Shown here in pieces: positions 24,852 to 33,501 of a DNA stretch of 58,079 bases (position 1 is its first letter; each line of letters opens with the position of its first letter). This stretch comes from Bacilli bacterium (GTDB taxonomy: Bacteria; Bacillota_I; Bacilli_A; RFN20; CAG-826). Below the pieces are notes generated by a model. It did no database searches. It saw nothing but the letters and a program-made list of their open reading frames with translations, and was not told where the DNA came from. The DNA lies in the NCBI GenBank assembly GCA_017470115.1, contig JAFUEZ010000014.1, positions 1 to 58,079 of the forward strand, written 5' to 3'. The translations under genes were made by a program, and so were the position numbers.

Positions 24852-25472
24852 ATGAATGAGTTATTTGATTATTTGAAGAATATATTTAACAAAAATGGTT
24901 TCAGACTTTATATGATTGGTTCAACTAGTCGTGATTATCTATTAAATAGAAAGATAAGAGATTATGATTTTGTTACCGATGCTGAGCCTCAAGAAGTAGC
25001 AAAATTTTTAGATTGTGATCTAACTTTTTCAAAATTTGGCTGTGTTAAATATAAAATCGATAATAATCATATTGATATAGTTACCTTAAGAAAAGAATTT
25101 TCTTATGAAGATAATAGACATCCAAATAAAGTTGAATTTATAAAGGATGTTAATGAAGATTATAAAAGAAGAGATCTAACAATAAATGCGATATATATCG
25201 ATGAAAATTATAATATATTAGATGTTTCAAAAACTGGTTATGATGATTTAAAATCGAGAACACTTCGTTTTATTGGTGATCCATTAACTAGAATTCAAGA
25301 AGACCCATTAAGAATTTTAAGAGCAAAAAGATTTGCATTAGAATATAATTTAAATATTGACGATTCTCTTGCTAAGATTTTAAAAGATAATGAACATTTA
25401 TTATCTCGATTAAATAAAGCGAAAATTGATGAAGAAAATCGAAAATTAAAAGCAGTGGAGGAATTGCTATGA
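24852..25472 (+). CDS. Short class II CCA-adding / poly(A) polymerase-type nucleotidyltransferase
   Basis: The protein has 206 aa. It has the class II head-domain motifs in order: GSTSRDYLLNRKIRDYDFVTD (motif A, with Asp pair DYD), RRDLTINAIY (motif B), DPLRILRAKRFAL (motif C) and DEENRKLKAVEELL resembling motif D. It ends there, whereas CCA-adding enzymes usually have 370-450 aa with body and tail domains that grip the tRNA. It may be a naturally minimal CCA enzyme or a truncated relative. Its stop overlaps the dnaD-like start by 4 nt. TACAAT ends 10 nt before the ATG. Confidence 0.8.
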   Translation: MNELFDYLKNIFNKNGFRLYMIGSTSRDYLLNRKIRDYDFVTDAEPQEVAKFLDCDLTFSKFGCVKYKIDNNHIDIVTLRKEFSYEDNRHPNKVEFIKDVNEDYKRRDLTINAIYIDENYNILDVSKTGYDDLKSRTLRFIGDPLTRIQEDPLRILRAKRFALEYNLNIDDSLAKILKDNEHLLSRLNKAKIDEENRKLKAVEELL

Positions 25473-26044
25473 ATAAAATCACAAATGTAGTTAATTTTAC
25501 TTACTTATTAGTTGAGTTTTATAAAGTGTTAGGTTTGAGCGAAAACGAACTTGCTGTTATTCTTGTCATCGAACATTTGTCGCAACAAGAAAATGATTTA
25601 ATTACTGCTCCAATGATTTCTTTAAAAATGAATTTAAGCGAGAAGGAAATTGATGAAATTTTAGCAAAACTATATACTGCAAAAATGCTTGAAATTGAGA
25701 CAAGAGGAAATAGAACTTTAACGAGCTTAAAACCTCTTCAAGATATGGTTTATAAAGCTTTTCAACGTTCAATCTTTTCTGAAGAAGAAATTGAAAAAGA
25801 TAGAGAACTCGATGAAGTAAGAAGACGTGTCCTTGCTGAAATGGAAAAATTACTTAATCGAACATTATCTCCAATTGAAGTCGACAGAGTAAATAGTTGG
25901 ATCACTGAAGGTGTTTCTGAAGACATTATTATGAATTCTATTTTGGATGCAAAAGCTAAAAATCAAACCAGTATAAATAATGTTGATCGCTACATTTTAT
26001 ATAGAATGAGAAGAGAAGATAAATCAGGAAATGAACTTAAGTGA
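25469..26044 (+). CDS. dnaD: DnaD-like replication initiation protein
   Basis: DnaD helps load the replicative helicase in Firmicutes. The protein has 191 aa. The N-terminal half is a winged-helix-like domain with many short helices; the C-terminal half (EEEIEKDRELDEVRRRVLAEMEKLLNRTLSPIEVD and on) fits the DnaD/DnaB_2 domain ending near YILYRMRRE. It is shorter than Bacillus DnaD (about 232 aa). Its position directly before nth, overlapping by 14 nt, is the same as in Bacillus and strengthens the call. A GGAGG site precedes the ATG. Confidence 0.85.
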   Translation: MNKITNVVNFTYLLVEFYKVLGLSENELAVILVIEHLSQQENDLITAPMISLKMNLSEKEIDEILAKLYTAKMLEIETRGNRTLTSLKPLQDMVYKAFQRSIFSEEEIEKDRELDEVRRRVLAEMEKLLNRTLSPIEVDRVNSWITEGVSEDIIMNSILDAKAKNQTSINNVDRYILYRMRREDKSGNELK

Positions 26045-26663
26045 TCGAGCAATAATTATCCAAAAATATTTTGATGAAATTTTGCCAAATCCTGGATGTG
26101 AATTAACTTACACAACGGATTATGGCTTTTTAATTTCCGTCATGTTAAGTGCACAAACAACTGATAAAAAAGTAAATAAAGTTACAGATGTTTTGTTTAG
26201 CAAATATCCAACTTTGCAAGATTTAGAAAATGCAGATATTAACGATATTGAAGCGATAATTAGACCTCTTGGTTTAAGCAAAACTAAAGCTAAAAATGTA
26301 AAAGCAATTGTGCACTCTTTATTGATTGATTTTAATGGAGTTGTTCCTAAAACTAAAGAGGAATTAATGAAACTTCCAGGAGTAGGAAATAAAACAAGTA
26401 ATGTAGTCTTAATTGAATTATTTAAAGTACCTGCTTTCCCGGTTGATACACATGTATTTAGAACTTCTAAACGATTAAATTTAGCAAGTGAAGAAGATGA
26501 TGTTTTGGAAGTTGAAACAAAATTAAAGAAGATTTTTCCAAAAGAAAATTGGATTAAGTTACATCATCAATTTATCCATTTTGGACGATATTATTGTAAA
26601 GCAATATCACCTAAATGTGATGACTGTAAACTTAAGGGAATATGTAAAAAATACGAAAATTAA
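26031..26663 (+). CDS. nth: Endonuclease III (DNA glycosylase/AP lyase)
   Basis: The enzyme removes oxidised pyrimidines and cleaves abasic sites. The protein has 210 aa, full length. The helix-hairpin-helix LMKLPGVGNKTSNVVL carries the catalytic Lys. FPVDTHVFRTSKRL carries the catalytic Asp. The 4Fe-4S cluster loop at the C-terminus has four Cys in CKAISPKCDDCKLKGIC. It overlaps dnaD upstream and ends 4 nt inside the convergent recU gene. Confidence 0.96.
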   Translation: MNLSDRAIIIQKYFDEILPNPGCELTYTTDYGFLISVMLSAQTTDKKVNKVTDVLFSKYPTLQDLENADINDIEAIIRPLGLSKTKAKNVKAIVHSLLIDFNGVVPKTKEELMKLPGVGNKTSNVVLIELFKVPAFPVDTHVFRTSKRLNLASEEDDVLEVETKLKKIFPKENWIKLHHQFIHFGRYYCKAISPKCDDCKLKGICKKYEN

Positions 26664-27205
26664 AATATAAAATCATCAATTTCTTTGATGTAATTAAGTG
26701 GAGGATTTAATCCTCTTTTTATTTCGATTCCCTTTTCTTCAAAATATTTTAACGGAATTGATTTTTTATTCTGCGTTTCAATAAAATTAAAAAGATCAAA
26801 GCTAAATAAAATATAATATTTTTCCAGGTTATAAAACTCTACAAAAATAAATGAAACGCCATTATTCATGATGACGTTTTTAGCGTGCTCAAATTGATTT
26901 TTTCTAATGTTTGAAAGTGGAAAACTTGTTTTCGAAGATACACTTTTTGCTTCAAAATCAATGAATCTTCCCTTATAAACCCCACAATAATCTGTTGTAG
27001 ATTTATATTCAAAATATGCCTCAGTTATCGTATTATTTTCGCATTTCACAATTTTTATTGGAGTAGGTTTTTTGTAAATTAAAGCAATTTTATTTTCTTT
27101 ATAAAATTCATTAGATTCATTTATTTCTTTTTCGAAGGACATCCCTCGATTTTTATAATTTATAAATTTATTATCTTCGGTAATTTGAAATGGTATTTTT
27201 ATCAT
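26660..27205 (-). CDS. recU: Holliday junction resolvase RecU
   Basis: The protein has 181 aa with the RecU core: GMSFEKEINESNEFY at the start of the domain, ALIYKKPTPI, DYCGVYKGRFIDFEAK with the catalytic Asp and Glu-x-Lys, and FPLSNIRKNQFEH. It resolves recombination intermediates and works with RecA, encoded 3 kb away. It overlaps the upstream exonuclease gene by 4 nt. The dnaD, nth and recU neighbourhood is conserved in Firmicutes. Confidence 0.92.
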   Translation of the reverse strand: MIKIPFQITEDNKFINYKNRGMSFEKEINESNEFYKENKIALIYKKPTPIKIVKCENNTITEAYFEYKSTTDYCGVYKGRFIDFEAKSVSSKTSFPLSNIRKNQFEHAKNVIMNNGVSFIFVEFYNLEKYYILFSFDLFNFIETQNKKSIPLKYFEEKGIEIKRGLNPPLNYIKEIDDFIF

Positions 27206-27927
27206 TTAATCTCCTCGTCAATCGCTTTGATGAGATCTTTATAATCTAAAGAACCTTCATCGATGAGTTTGTTTAAAGCTTTAACGAGTGGGACTGGAAG
27301 ATGAGGATTTTTCTTAATAACTTTTAAGTATTCTTCACGAACAATAGTCTTTTCTTTAAGAAAAGCATTATAAAGGTATGCTAAATTGATTGCATCGTAT
27401 TCAGGGTCGTGAAGTTCGCCTTTTATTTCGACATTAAATTTCTTGCAAGCATCAGCTAGGGAGAGTTGCTCATTACGATCGCTTCTGACAAATTTAGAGA
27501 ATATGTGATTGAAATCAATATTCTTTTTATGAATTTTGTTTACAAAATCATCCTCTTCAAGATTATTTAATAATGCTGTTTCGTGAAGTAAACGCATATC
27601 GTAACCACCGAAAGTCATGAAAGAAGTGAAATTTAAATCTTTACCAACATAATTTTTGAATTTTTCAATCGCATCTTCAAAATTTAAACCGTATTGGAAA
27701 AGATATAAATCAGTGATTCCGGTTAAGTTTTCAACAAAAGGACCAACAACACCTTCAGAAGCAACAAAAACTTTAAAAGGTTTATGGAATTTTTTAATTT
27801 GCTTCTTACTATCAAGTTCACATTTCACTGCGCCTATAGCAATGATTTCTTGAGTAAGTTGTGTTCCTTCAAAATCAATGAAGACAATTTGAGTAGCATC
27901 GTTTAATTTACTTGTAAGTAATTTCAT
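27202..27927 (-). CDS. DEDD-type 3'-5' exonuclease domain protein
   Basis: The protein has 241 aa. An N-terminal DnaQ-like fold starts VFIDFEGTQ (first Asp and Glu of the DEDD set), has YDMRLLHE in the middle and ends the nuclease part with HDPEYDAINLAYLYN, matching exonuclease motif III of the DEDDh type. The remaining ~60 residues are helical and of unknown role. It is co-transcribed with recU, which suggests a DNA repair or processing function, but RNA could equally be the substrate. Confidence 0.8.
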   Translation of the reverse strand: MKLLTSKLNDATQIVFIDFEGTQLTQEIIAIGAVKCELDSKKQIKKFHKPFKVFVASEGVVGPFVENLTGITDLYLFQYGLNFEDAIEKFKNYVGKDLNFTSFMTFGGYDMRLLHETALLNNLEEDDFVNKIHKKNIDFNHIFSKFVRSDRNEQLSLADACKKFNVEIKGELHDPEYDAINLAYLYNAFLKEKTIVREEYLKVIKKNPHLPVPLVKALNKLIDEGSLDYKDLIKAIDEEIK

Positions 27928-27936
27928 ACTTTTTTG

Positions 27937-27965
27937 ATTATAAATTTAGACTTTTCAACTTTCAA
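27937..27965 (-). promoter_or_regulatory. Promoter of the exonuclease-recU operon
   Basis: On the minus strand: TTGAAA, 17 nt, TATAAT, then 9 nt to the ATG. No Shine-Dalgarno is seen, so the 5' leader would be only two or three bases. Confidence 0.75.
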
Positions 27966-28007
27966 TAAGAACTAGAATAAAAAAAGTGCAAATTTGCATG
28001 GATTTTA

Positions 28008-28036
28008 TTGAATAAAATGAGGAGTTTTAATATAAT
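28008..28036 (+). promoter_or_regulatory. Promoter of gpsB-rnpB
   Basis: TTGAAT (28008-28013), 17 nt, TATAAT (28031-28036). The predicted start is near 28043. Confidence 0.75.
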
Positions 28037-28058
28037 TAAAACTACTAGGAAAAGACTA

Positions 28059-28415
28059 ATGAAACTATTACTTTCGTCAAAAGAAATCTTGAATAAGAAG
28101 TTTAAAGCGAATCAAAAGGGTTATGATCCAGATGATGTAGATGCTTTTTTAGATAAGGTTCTTGAAGACTATAAGCAAATTGGAAAAGAAGTTTCAACTT
28201 ATGAAGAAAAGATTACTGAATTGAAGAGGGAAAACGAAAGCTTAAAAACTAAGTTACGTGATAAAGAAGCAGCAATTTCTATGCAAAAATCTAAAAATGC
28301 TGCGCTTACCACTCCTCATCAAAAATCACTTGATAATATTGAACTTCTTCAAAGATGTTCAGCTTATGAAAAGAAATTATATTCCTTAGGAATTGATCCT
28401 AGCAAAATCAAGTAA
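28059..28415 (+). CDS. gpsB: Cell division protein GpsB (DivIVA family)
   Basis: The protein has 118 aa. The N-terminal DivIVA/GpsB domain reads SSKEILNKKFKANQKGYDPDDVDAFLDKVLEDY, then a coiled coil rich in Glu and Lys, then a short C-terminal helical piece (ELLQRCSAYEKKLYSLG). It co-ordinates cell-wall synthesis enzymes, so its presence argues for a walled organism. The start at 28059 fits the family N-terminus and lies downstream of the predicted transcription start; an in-frame TTG at 28008 lies in the promoter. RnpB follows immediately, as in Bacillus. Confidence 0.92.
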   Translation: MKLLLSSKEILNKKFKANQKGYDPDDVDAFLDKVLEDYKQIGKEVSTYEEKITELKRENESLKTKLRDKEAAISMQKSKNAALTTPHQKSLDNIELLQRCSAYEKKLYSLGIDPSKIK

Positions 28416-28416
28416 A

Positions 28417-28770
28417 CATTTCAGTCCATGCAATCGCTGGTTCCTTAGTGAATTAGAGGAAAGTCCATGCTCGCACATTCTGCGATGAATGTAGTGATTA
28501 AGCTAACTTAAAAAATAAGGTTAGGCACTTTGGAGAAAGTGACGGCGAATTGAATCCTAAAAGGTAACTCATGGTGAAGATTTGTAACGTGCCACAGAGA
28601 CGAATTTATTTGAAAAAATAAAATGAAACGATGGTAAACCCCTTAAGCGAGAAACTCAAAATTAGGTAGAGGAAATCGAAAAGGAGAAGTGAATCTGATT
28701 CGATAAGCACTTGTGCTTAGATAAATGATTGCATAAAACATAACATGGCTTACGGACTGAAAACTCATTC
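28417..28770 (+). ncRNA. rnpB: RNase P RNA
   Basis: This is the catalytic RNA that matures tRNA 5' ends. The outer P1 helix pairs TTTCAGTCC (28419-28427) with GGACTGAAA (28754-28762). Universally conserved blocks are present: AGAGGAAAGTCCATGCTCGC near 28456, GCCACAGAGACG, GAAACGATGGTAAACCCC, and near the end AACATGGCTTACGGACTG. The content and the gpsB linkage fit a Firmicutes type B RNA. Ends are approximate. Confidence 0.95.
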
Positions 28771-28776
28771 TAATTT

Positions 28777-29445
28777 ATGAACAAAGTCAACTTACCAACA
28801 AAATTTACTATTATTAGAATCGCAACGGGAATACTCCTTGTTTTAATTTTGGTTGTTTTGTATTTCTTTGATCAATTCGGAGTAATTTCTATCAAAGATG
28901 CAGGTAACATTTACCTTTTAGGTAATGTTGATGGTCCTTCAATAAATTGGATAATGGTCATTGTTGCAGTAGTTTTCATAATTGCTTGCCTTACAGATTT
29001 AATTGATGGCAAATTGGCTCGAAAAATGAACCTTGTAACTGATTTAGGTAAATTTCTAGATCCTTTAGCAGACAAATTATTAGTAAATTCACTCATGGTG
29101 TTTTTGGCTCTTAATTTCGTTAGTTTATCTGGTGATGTAAAATTCCCATTTTTCTGCGTTATTATCATGATTGTTCGTGATTTAGTAGTTGATGGATTGC
29201 GTTTTATGGCAGCTCATAAACAAGTCGTTATTGCCGCAAATATTTTTGGAAAAATAAAGACTGTTATGCAAATGATTGCACTAGTTGCCGTTTTAATTAA
29301 TGGTTTCCCATTTGTGTTTCTTGATTATAATTGGCCAATCTATTTACATATCTCTGATTGGCTTTGTTATATTGCCACATTCTTTAGTGTTTTAAGTGGA
29401 ATTATTTATGTAAAACAAAACGCACATGTTTTAGGAGGAGAGTAA
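28777..29445 (+). CDS. pgsA: CDP-diacylglycerol-glycerol-3-phosphate 3-phosphatidyltransferase
   Basis: The enzyme makes phosphatidylglycerolphosphate from CDP-diacylglycerol. The protein has 222 aa and several membrane segments. The CDP-alcohol phosphotransferase motif is DGKLARKMNLVTDLGKFLD followed by PLAD, with all four Asp in place. The start lies only 14 nt after the last paired base of RNase P RNA, with no visible ribosome binding site or terminator between them. It begins the conserved pgsA-cinA-recA-rny string. Confidence 0.95.
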   Translation: MNKVNLPTKFTIIRIATGILLVLILVVLYFFDQFGVISIKDAGNIYLLGNVDGPSINWIMVIVAVVFIIACLTDLIDGKLARKMNLVTDLGKFLDPLADKLLVNSLMVFLALNFVSLSGDVKFPFFCVIIMIVRDLVVDGLRFMAAHKQVVIAANIFGKIKTVMQMIALVAVLINGFPFVFLDYNWPIYLHISDWLCYIATFFSVLSGIIYVKQNAHVLGGE

Positions 29446-29446
29446 C

Positions 29447-29917
29447 ATGATTAATGCTCAAAGACTTTTAGATGTCTTAAGCCAAAAAGGCTTAACACTC
29501 GGTTCAGTTGAATCATTCACTGGTGGATTATTTGCTGAAGAATTTACACAAATTGAAGGTGCTAGTAAAGTTTTCAAAGGTGGTTTAGTTACATACTCAA
29601 AAGAAGCGAAAGTTGAACTTTTGGGTATTCCAGAAGAATATATCAATGAAAATGGAGCTGTTAGTTGGGAAGTTTGTCAACAAATGGCTTTAAAAGGCGC
29701 CAAATTATTAAAAACTGACGTTACAGTCGCTTTCACTGGAAATGCTGGTCCTGGTAAAGAAGATGGAAAAGCATCAGTTGGTGAAACATATAGTGCAATT
29801 GTCTATAACGGACAAATTTGGCCTATCCCATTACATTTAGATAAAGAAAGAAACGAATTAAGAGAATTTGTTGTCAATGCTGTTGCTGACGCTATTCTTT
29901 CTATCGTAAATGAATAA
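29447..29917 (+). CDS. cinA: CinA C-terminal domain protein (nicotinamide-nucleotide amidase)
   Basis: The protein has 156 aa and contains only the CinA/PncC domain: LGSVESFTGGLFAEEFTQIEGASKVFKGGLVTYS and VAFTGNAGPGKEDGKASVG. It probably deamidates NMN to NaMN, feeding the same NAD pathway as pncB and nadE. Longer CinA proteins carry an N-terminal molybdopterin-binding-like domain, absent here. AGGAGGAGAG precedes the ATG and recA follows. Confidence 0.93.
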   Translation: MINAQRLLDVLSQKGLTLGSVESFTGGLFAEEFTQIEGASKVFKGGLVTYSKEAKVELLGIPEEYINENGAVSWEVCQQMALKGAKLLKTDVTVAFTGNAGPGKEDGKASVGETYSAIVYNGQIWPIPLHLDKERNELREFVVNAVADAILSIVNE

Positions 29918-30011
29918 TTTTTGTCATTTTTTTGAATTATTTTAAGTTTTTTTAAAATTTTTCGGAAAAATTTCGTTTTCAAATCCCTTGTATTAGTAGA
30001 AAGGAGTTTTT

Positions 30012-31028
30012 ATGACTAACAAAACAAATAACGTCGAAGACAATTTAAAAACCGTTCTACAACAAATCGAACACGAATTCGGCAAGGGTTCCGTCATTAG
30101 ATTAGGTGATCAACCTAATGTAGATATGGATTGTATTCCAAGTGGATCTATCTTATTAGATGAATGTCTTGGAATTGGAGGATATCCAAAAGGAAGGATC
30201 GTAGAGATTTATGGTCCTGAAAGTAGTGGCAAAACTACGCTTGCTTTAACTGCTATTGCAGAAGTGCAAAAACGTGGTGGAACCGCTGCATTTATTGATG
30301 CTGAAAATAGTATCGATCCAGATTATGCGAAAAATTTAGGAGTCGATATTGATAATCTCATTTTGAGCCAACCAAATAATGGTGAAGAGGCTTTAGAGAT
30401 TGTTGAACGACTCGCAAAGAGTGGAGCTTTTTCACTCATTGTTGTTGATAGCGTTGCTGCACTCGTTCCTCAACAAGAACTCGAAGGAATGATGACAGAT
30501 AGCAGCATCGGACTTCAGGCAAGATTGATGTCTAAAGCGATGAGAAAAATTACTGCCGTTTTAAATAAAAACGAATGTACAGTTATTTTTATCAATCAAA
30601 TTAGAGAAAAAGTGGGAGTAATTTACGGGAGTAACGAAACTACAACTGGTGGTAGAGCCTTAAAATTCTTCTCATCAATTAGAATTGATATTAGGAGAAG
30701 TGAAGCAATTAAAGAAGGTTCAGACATTATTGGTAATGTTGCTGTTATCAAGGTTGTCAAAAATAAAGTTGCACCACCATTTAAGAGCTGTAAAGTTGAC
30801 ATAATTTATGGAAAAGGAATTTCCAAAGAAGGTGAACTTTTAGATCTTGCTGTCTTACGCGGAATTGTTCACAAAAAAGGCGTATGGTATGAAGTTTATA
30901 ATCAAAGAATGGGCCAAGGTAGAGACACAGCTAAGCAATTTTTAGCTGAAAACCCTGAAATATTTGAAAAAATTAAACAAGAAATTTTAACTGGTGAAAT
31001 TCCATTAATGGAACAAGCCGAAGATTAA
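30012..31028 (+). CDS. recA: Recombinase RecA
   Basis: The protein has 338 aa, full length. It has Walker [26 protein letters not shown], the L1 region [22 protein letters not shown], the [14 protein letters not shown] strand and the L2 segment [16 protein letters not shown]. It directs homologous recombination and the SOS response. AAAGGAG lies 6 nt before the ATG. The 94-nt upstream region is very AT-rich, with an AAATTTTT / AAAAATTT hairpin; I did not find a recognisable Bacillus-type LexA box. Confidence 0.98.
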   Translation: MTNKTNNVEDNLKTVLQQIEHEFGKGSVIRLGDQPNVDMDCIPSGSILLDECLGIGGYPKGRIVEIYGPESSGKTTLALTAIAEVQKRGGTAAFIDAENSIDPDYAKNLGVDIDNLILSQPNNGEEALEIVERLAKSGAFSLIVVDSVAALVPQQELEGMMTDSSIGLQARLMSKAMRKITAVLNKNECTVIFINQIREKVGVIYGSNETTTGGRALKFFSSIRIDIRRSEAIKEGSDIIGNVAVIKVVKNKVAPPFKSCKVDIIYGKGISKEGELLDLAVLRGIVHKKGVWYEVYNQRMGQGRDTAKQFLAENPEIFEKIKQEILTGEIPLMEQAED

Positions 31029-31100
31029 TTACATATAAAATATTAAGAGCTCAAATTTTCTTTTCATGGATCGACACTTTTCATAGAAAAGGAGTTTAAT

Positions 31101-32708
31101 ATGATAAATTTACCTATTATCAGCTTACTTACTGATGGAGATGGTATATCAGTTGTCCTTTTAGTTGTATTACCAATAGTTGCTTTAATTATTGGTGGAA
31201 TTGTTGGATTTATAATCTGCTTAGTTTTGCCTCAACAAAAGGCTAAACGCGCTAAAATAAACGCTGAAAAAATTATAAACGAAGCGAATATTAATGCTGA
31301 AAAAATACAAAAAAATGCTCAACTTGATGCCAAACAAACAGTTTTCGAAATGAAAAAAGAAGCTGAAAAGGACATTAAAGAAAGAAAACAAGAGGTAGTT
31401 GTTCAAGAAAACAAATTACTTCAAAGAGAACAATCAATTGATAATCGTGATAAAGCTTTGCTTAAAAAGGAAGAGATGATCCAGTCTAAGGAGGATCAAC
31501 TCGACCACCAAATTGAAGATAACAAAAAGAAAGCAAAAGTTTTAGATGAGAAGATTAATTCAATTATTGTTGAACTTGAAAACATAGCTAAATTAACCGA
31601 AAAAGATGCGCGTGATGAGATATTTAGACGTGTTGAAGAAAAAGAGCAACAAAGCATTGCTAAATATATGAAAGAACGTGAAGAGGCTGCTGAAGCTGAA
31701 GCAGATGAAAAATCAAGAGATATTTTAGCTTATGCAATTTCACGTCATGCTCAAGAAGTTACTACAGAAAGAACAATTGCTACAATTTCACTCCCAAGCG
31801 ATGAAATGAAGGGAAGAATCATCGGTCGTGAAGGAAGAAACATTAAGAGTTTAGAACAAATGCTTGGCGTTGATATCATTATCGATGATACTCCTGAAGC
31901 AATTACAGTTAGCTGTTTTAATCCTATTAGAAGAGAAATCGCTTCAAGAGCTCTTAATACTTTGATAAAAGATGGTCGTATTCAACCAGGACGTATTGAA
32001 GAAGTCGTCCAAAAATGCGAAAAAGAAGTCAATGAAGCCATGAAAAAGGCTGGTGAAGATGCAGTATTTAAACTTGGCTTAGGCAATATGAATAAAGAAC
32101 TTGTTGCCCTTATTGGTAGATTAAAGTTCAGAACTTCATATGGTCAAAATCAATTAGAACATTGCGTTGAAACAGCTCAACTTTGTGGAGCAATGGCTGC
32201 TGAACTTGGAATTAATCAACAACTTGCTAAACGTGCAGGTTTATTACATGACATTGGTAAAGGTTTAGATTTTGAAATGGAAGGAAGCCACGTAGAACTT
32301 GGCGCAAGAATTGCTAAAAAATATGGTGAAAGCGATCTCATCATTAACGCAATTGAAGCACACCATGGTGATGTTCCTGCAAAATCAATTATCGCTTATC
32401 TTGTCATAGCTGCTGATACATTAAGTGCTGCTAGACCAGGTGCTAGAAGCGAAACTCTTGAAACTTATATCAAGAGAGTTGAACAACTTGAAACTATTTG
32501 TAAGTCTTATGAAGGCGTACAACAATGCTATGCAATGCAAAGTGGACGTGAAGTAAGAGTTATGGTTATTCCAGAAAAGATTAACGATCTTCAAGCTTTC
32601 AAACTTGCTAAAGATATTAAAGAAAGAATAGAAACAGAAATGACTTATCCTGGTCAAATCAAGGTTAATGTCATTCGTGAATATAGAGCACAAGAAGTTG
32701 CAAAATAA
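31101..32708 (+). CDS. rny: Ribonuclease Y
   Basis: RNase Y is the membrane-anchored endoribonuclease that initiates mRNA decay in Firmicutes. The protein has 535 aa. An N-terminal transmembrane helix (residues ~18-42) is followed by a long Glu/Lys-rich coiled coil to about residue 200. The KH domain contains GRIIGREGRNIKSLEQMLGVD, and the HD domain has LLHDIGKGLDFE with SHVELGARIAKKYG and EAHHGD. AAAAGGAG precedes the ATG. The stop overlaps ymdB as TAATG. Confidence 0.97.
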   Translation: MINLPIISLLTDGDGISVVLLVVLPIVALIIGGIVGFIICLVLPQQKAKRAKINAEKIINEANINAEKIQKNAQLDAKQTVFEMKKEAEKDIKERKQEVVVQENKLLQREQSIDNRDKALLKKEEMIQSKEDQLDHQIEDNKKKAKVLDEKINSIIVELENIAKLTEKDARDEIFRRVEEKEQQSIAKYMKEREEAAEAEADEKSRDILAYAISRHAQEVTTERTIATISLPSDEMKGRIIGREGRNIKSLEQMLGVDIIIDDTPEAITVSCFNPIRREIASRALNTLIKDGRIQPGRIEEVVQKCEKEVNEAMKKAGEDAVFKLGLGNMNKELVALIGRLKFRTSYGQNQLEHCVETAQLCGAMAAELGINQQLAKRAGLLHDIGKGLDFEMEGSHVELGARIAKKYGESDLIINAIEAHHGDVPAKSIIAYLVIAADTLSAARPGARSETLETYIKRVEQLETICKSYEGVQQCYAMQSGREVRVMVIPEKINDLQAFKLAKDIKERIETEMTYPGQIKVNVIREYRAQEVAK

Positions 32709-33499
32709 TGAATATTCTATTTATCGGAGATATAGTTGGAAAAGTTGGAAGAAAGGCTCTAAAAGAGAACCTTTCTTTTGTTAAAAATAAATACCAAATT
32801 GACTTTGTAATTGCTAATGGTGAAAACATTTCAAATGGCAGAGGAATGAACGAAAATCATTATAATTTTTTGCTCGATGAAGGTGTTGACTGCATTACTT
32901 TAGGCAATCATTATAATGACCGTGAAGAACTTGCTAATTATATAGATTTTGCTCCTGAAATCGTCCGTCCGCTTAATATAAAGGATGAATTTCCTGGAGA
33001 AGGAAGCAAGATTTATGATTGTAATGGTATAAAAATTAGAGTTACAAATCTTCTTGGAGTTGCCTATATGAAAGAAGAATCCCTAGATCCTTATCTTTCA
33101 ATTAAGCCAATTATTGAAAACGATGATAGCGACATTCATATTATTGATTTTCATGCTGAAGCAACTGGAGAAAAGAAAGCATTTGCGTATGCGCTTAAAA
33201 ATAGTGTGAGTGCAGTTTTAGGAACTCATACACATGTTCAAACTCGAGATGCTCAAATCTTAAACACTGGAATTTTATATATTTCAGATGTTGGAATGTG
33301 TGGTTCTTATAACAGTGTTTTAGGAGATGAAATCGATAGCGTAGTTGAGCGAATTATTTATCATAACGAAAACGCTAGATTCAAATTATTAGAAGATGAT
33401 GACCGCTTATTTAATGCGGTTGTGCTTCGCTTTGATGATTATACATTTAAACCATTAGGAATAGAGTCTTTATATATTATAAAGAAGAAAGGAGAATAA
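32708..33499 (+). CDS. ymdB: YmdB-family metallophosphoesterase
   Basis: The protein has 263 aa. Metal-binding motifs are in order: NILFIGDIVGKVGR, ANGENISNGRGM, TLGNHYND, DFHAEATGEKKAF and LGTHTHVQTRDAQIL with DVGMCG. In Bacillus YmdB is a 2',3'-cyclic nucleotide phosphodiesterase acting on cAMP/RNA-type substrates, encoded next to rny as here. It is translationally coupled to rny. Confidence 0.94.
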   Translation: MNILFIGDIVGKVGRKALKENLSFVKNKYQIDFVIANGENISNGRGMNENHYNFLLDEGVDCITLGNHYNDREELANYIDFAPEIVRPLNIKDEFPGEGSKIYDCNGIKIRVTNLLGVAYMKEESLDPYLSIKPIIENDDSDIHIIDFHAEATGEKKAFAYALKNSVSAVLGTHTHVQTRDAQILNTGILYISDVGMCGSYNSVLGDEIDSVVERIIYHNENARFKLLEDDDRLFNAVVLRFDDYTFKPLGIESLYIIKKKGE

Positions 33500-33501
33500 C
33501 G

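Noticed and set aside
29918-30011. LexA (SOS) box in the recA promoter
   Set aside because: No CGAAC-N4-GTTCG-like sequence was found; the only symmetry is an AT-rich hairpin.
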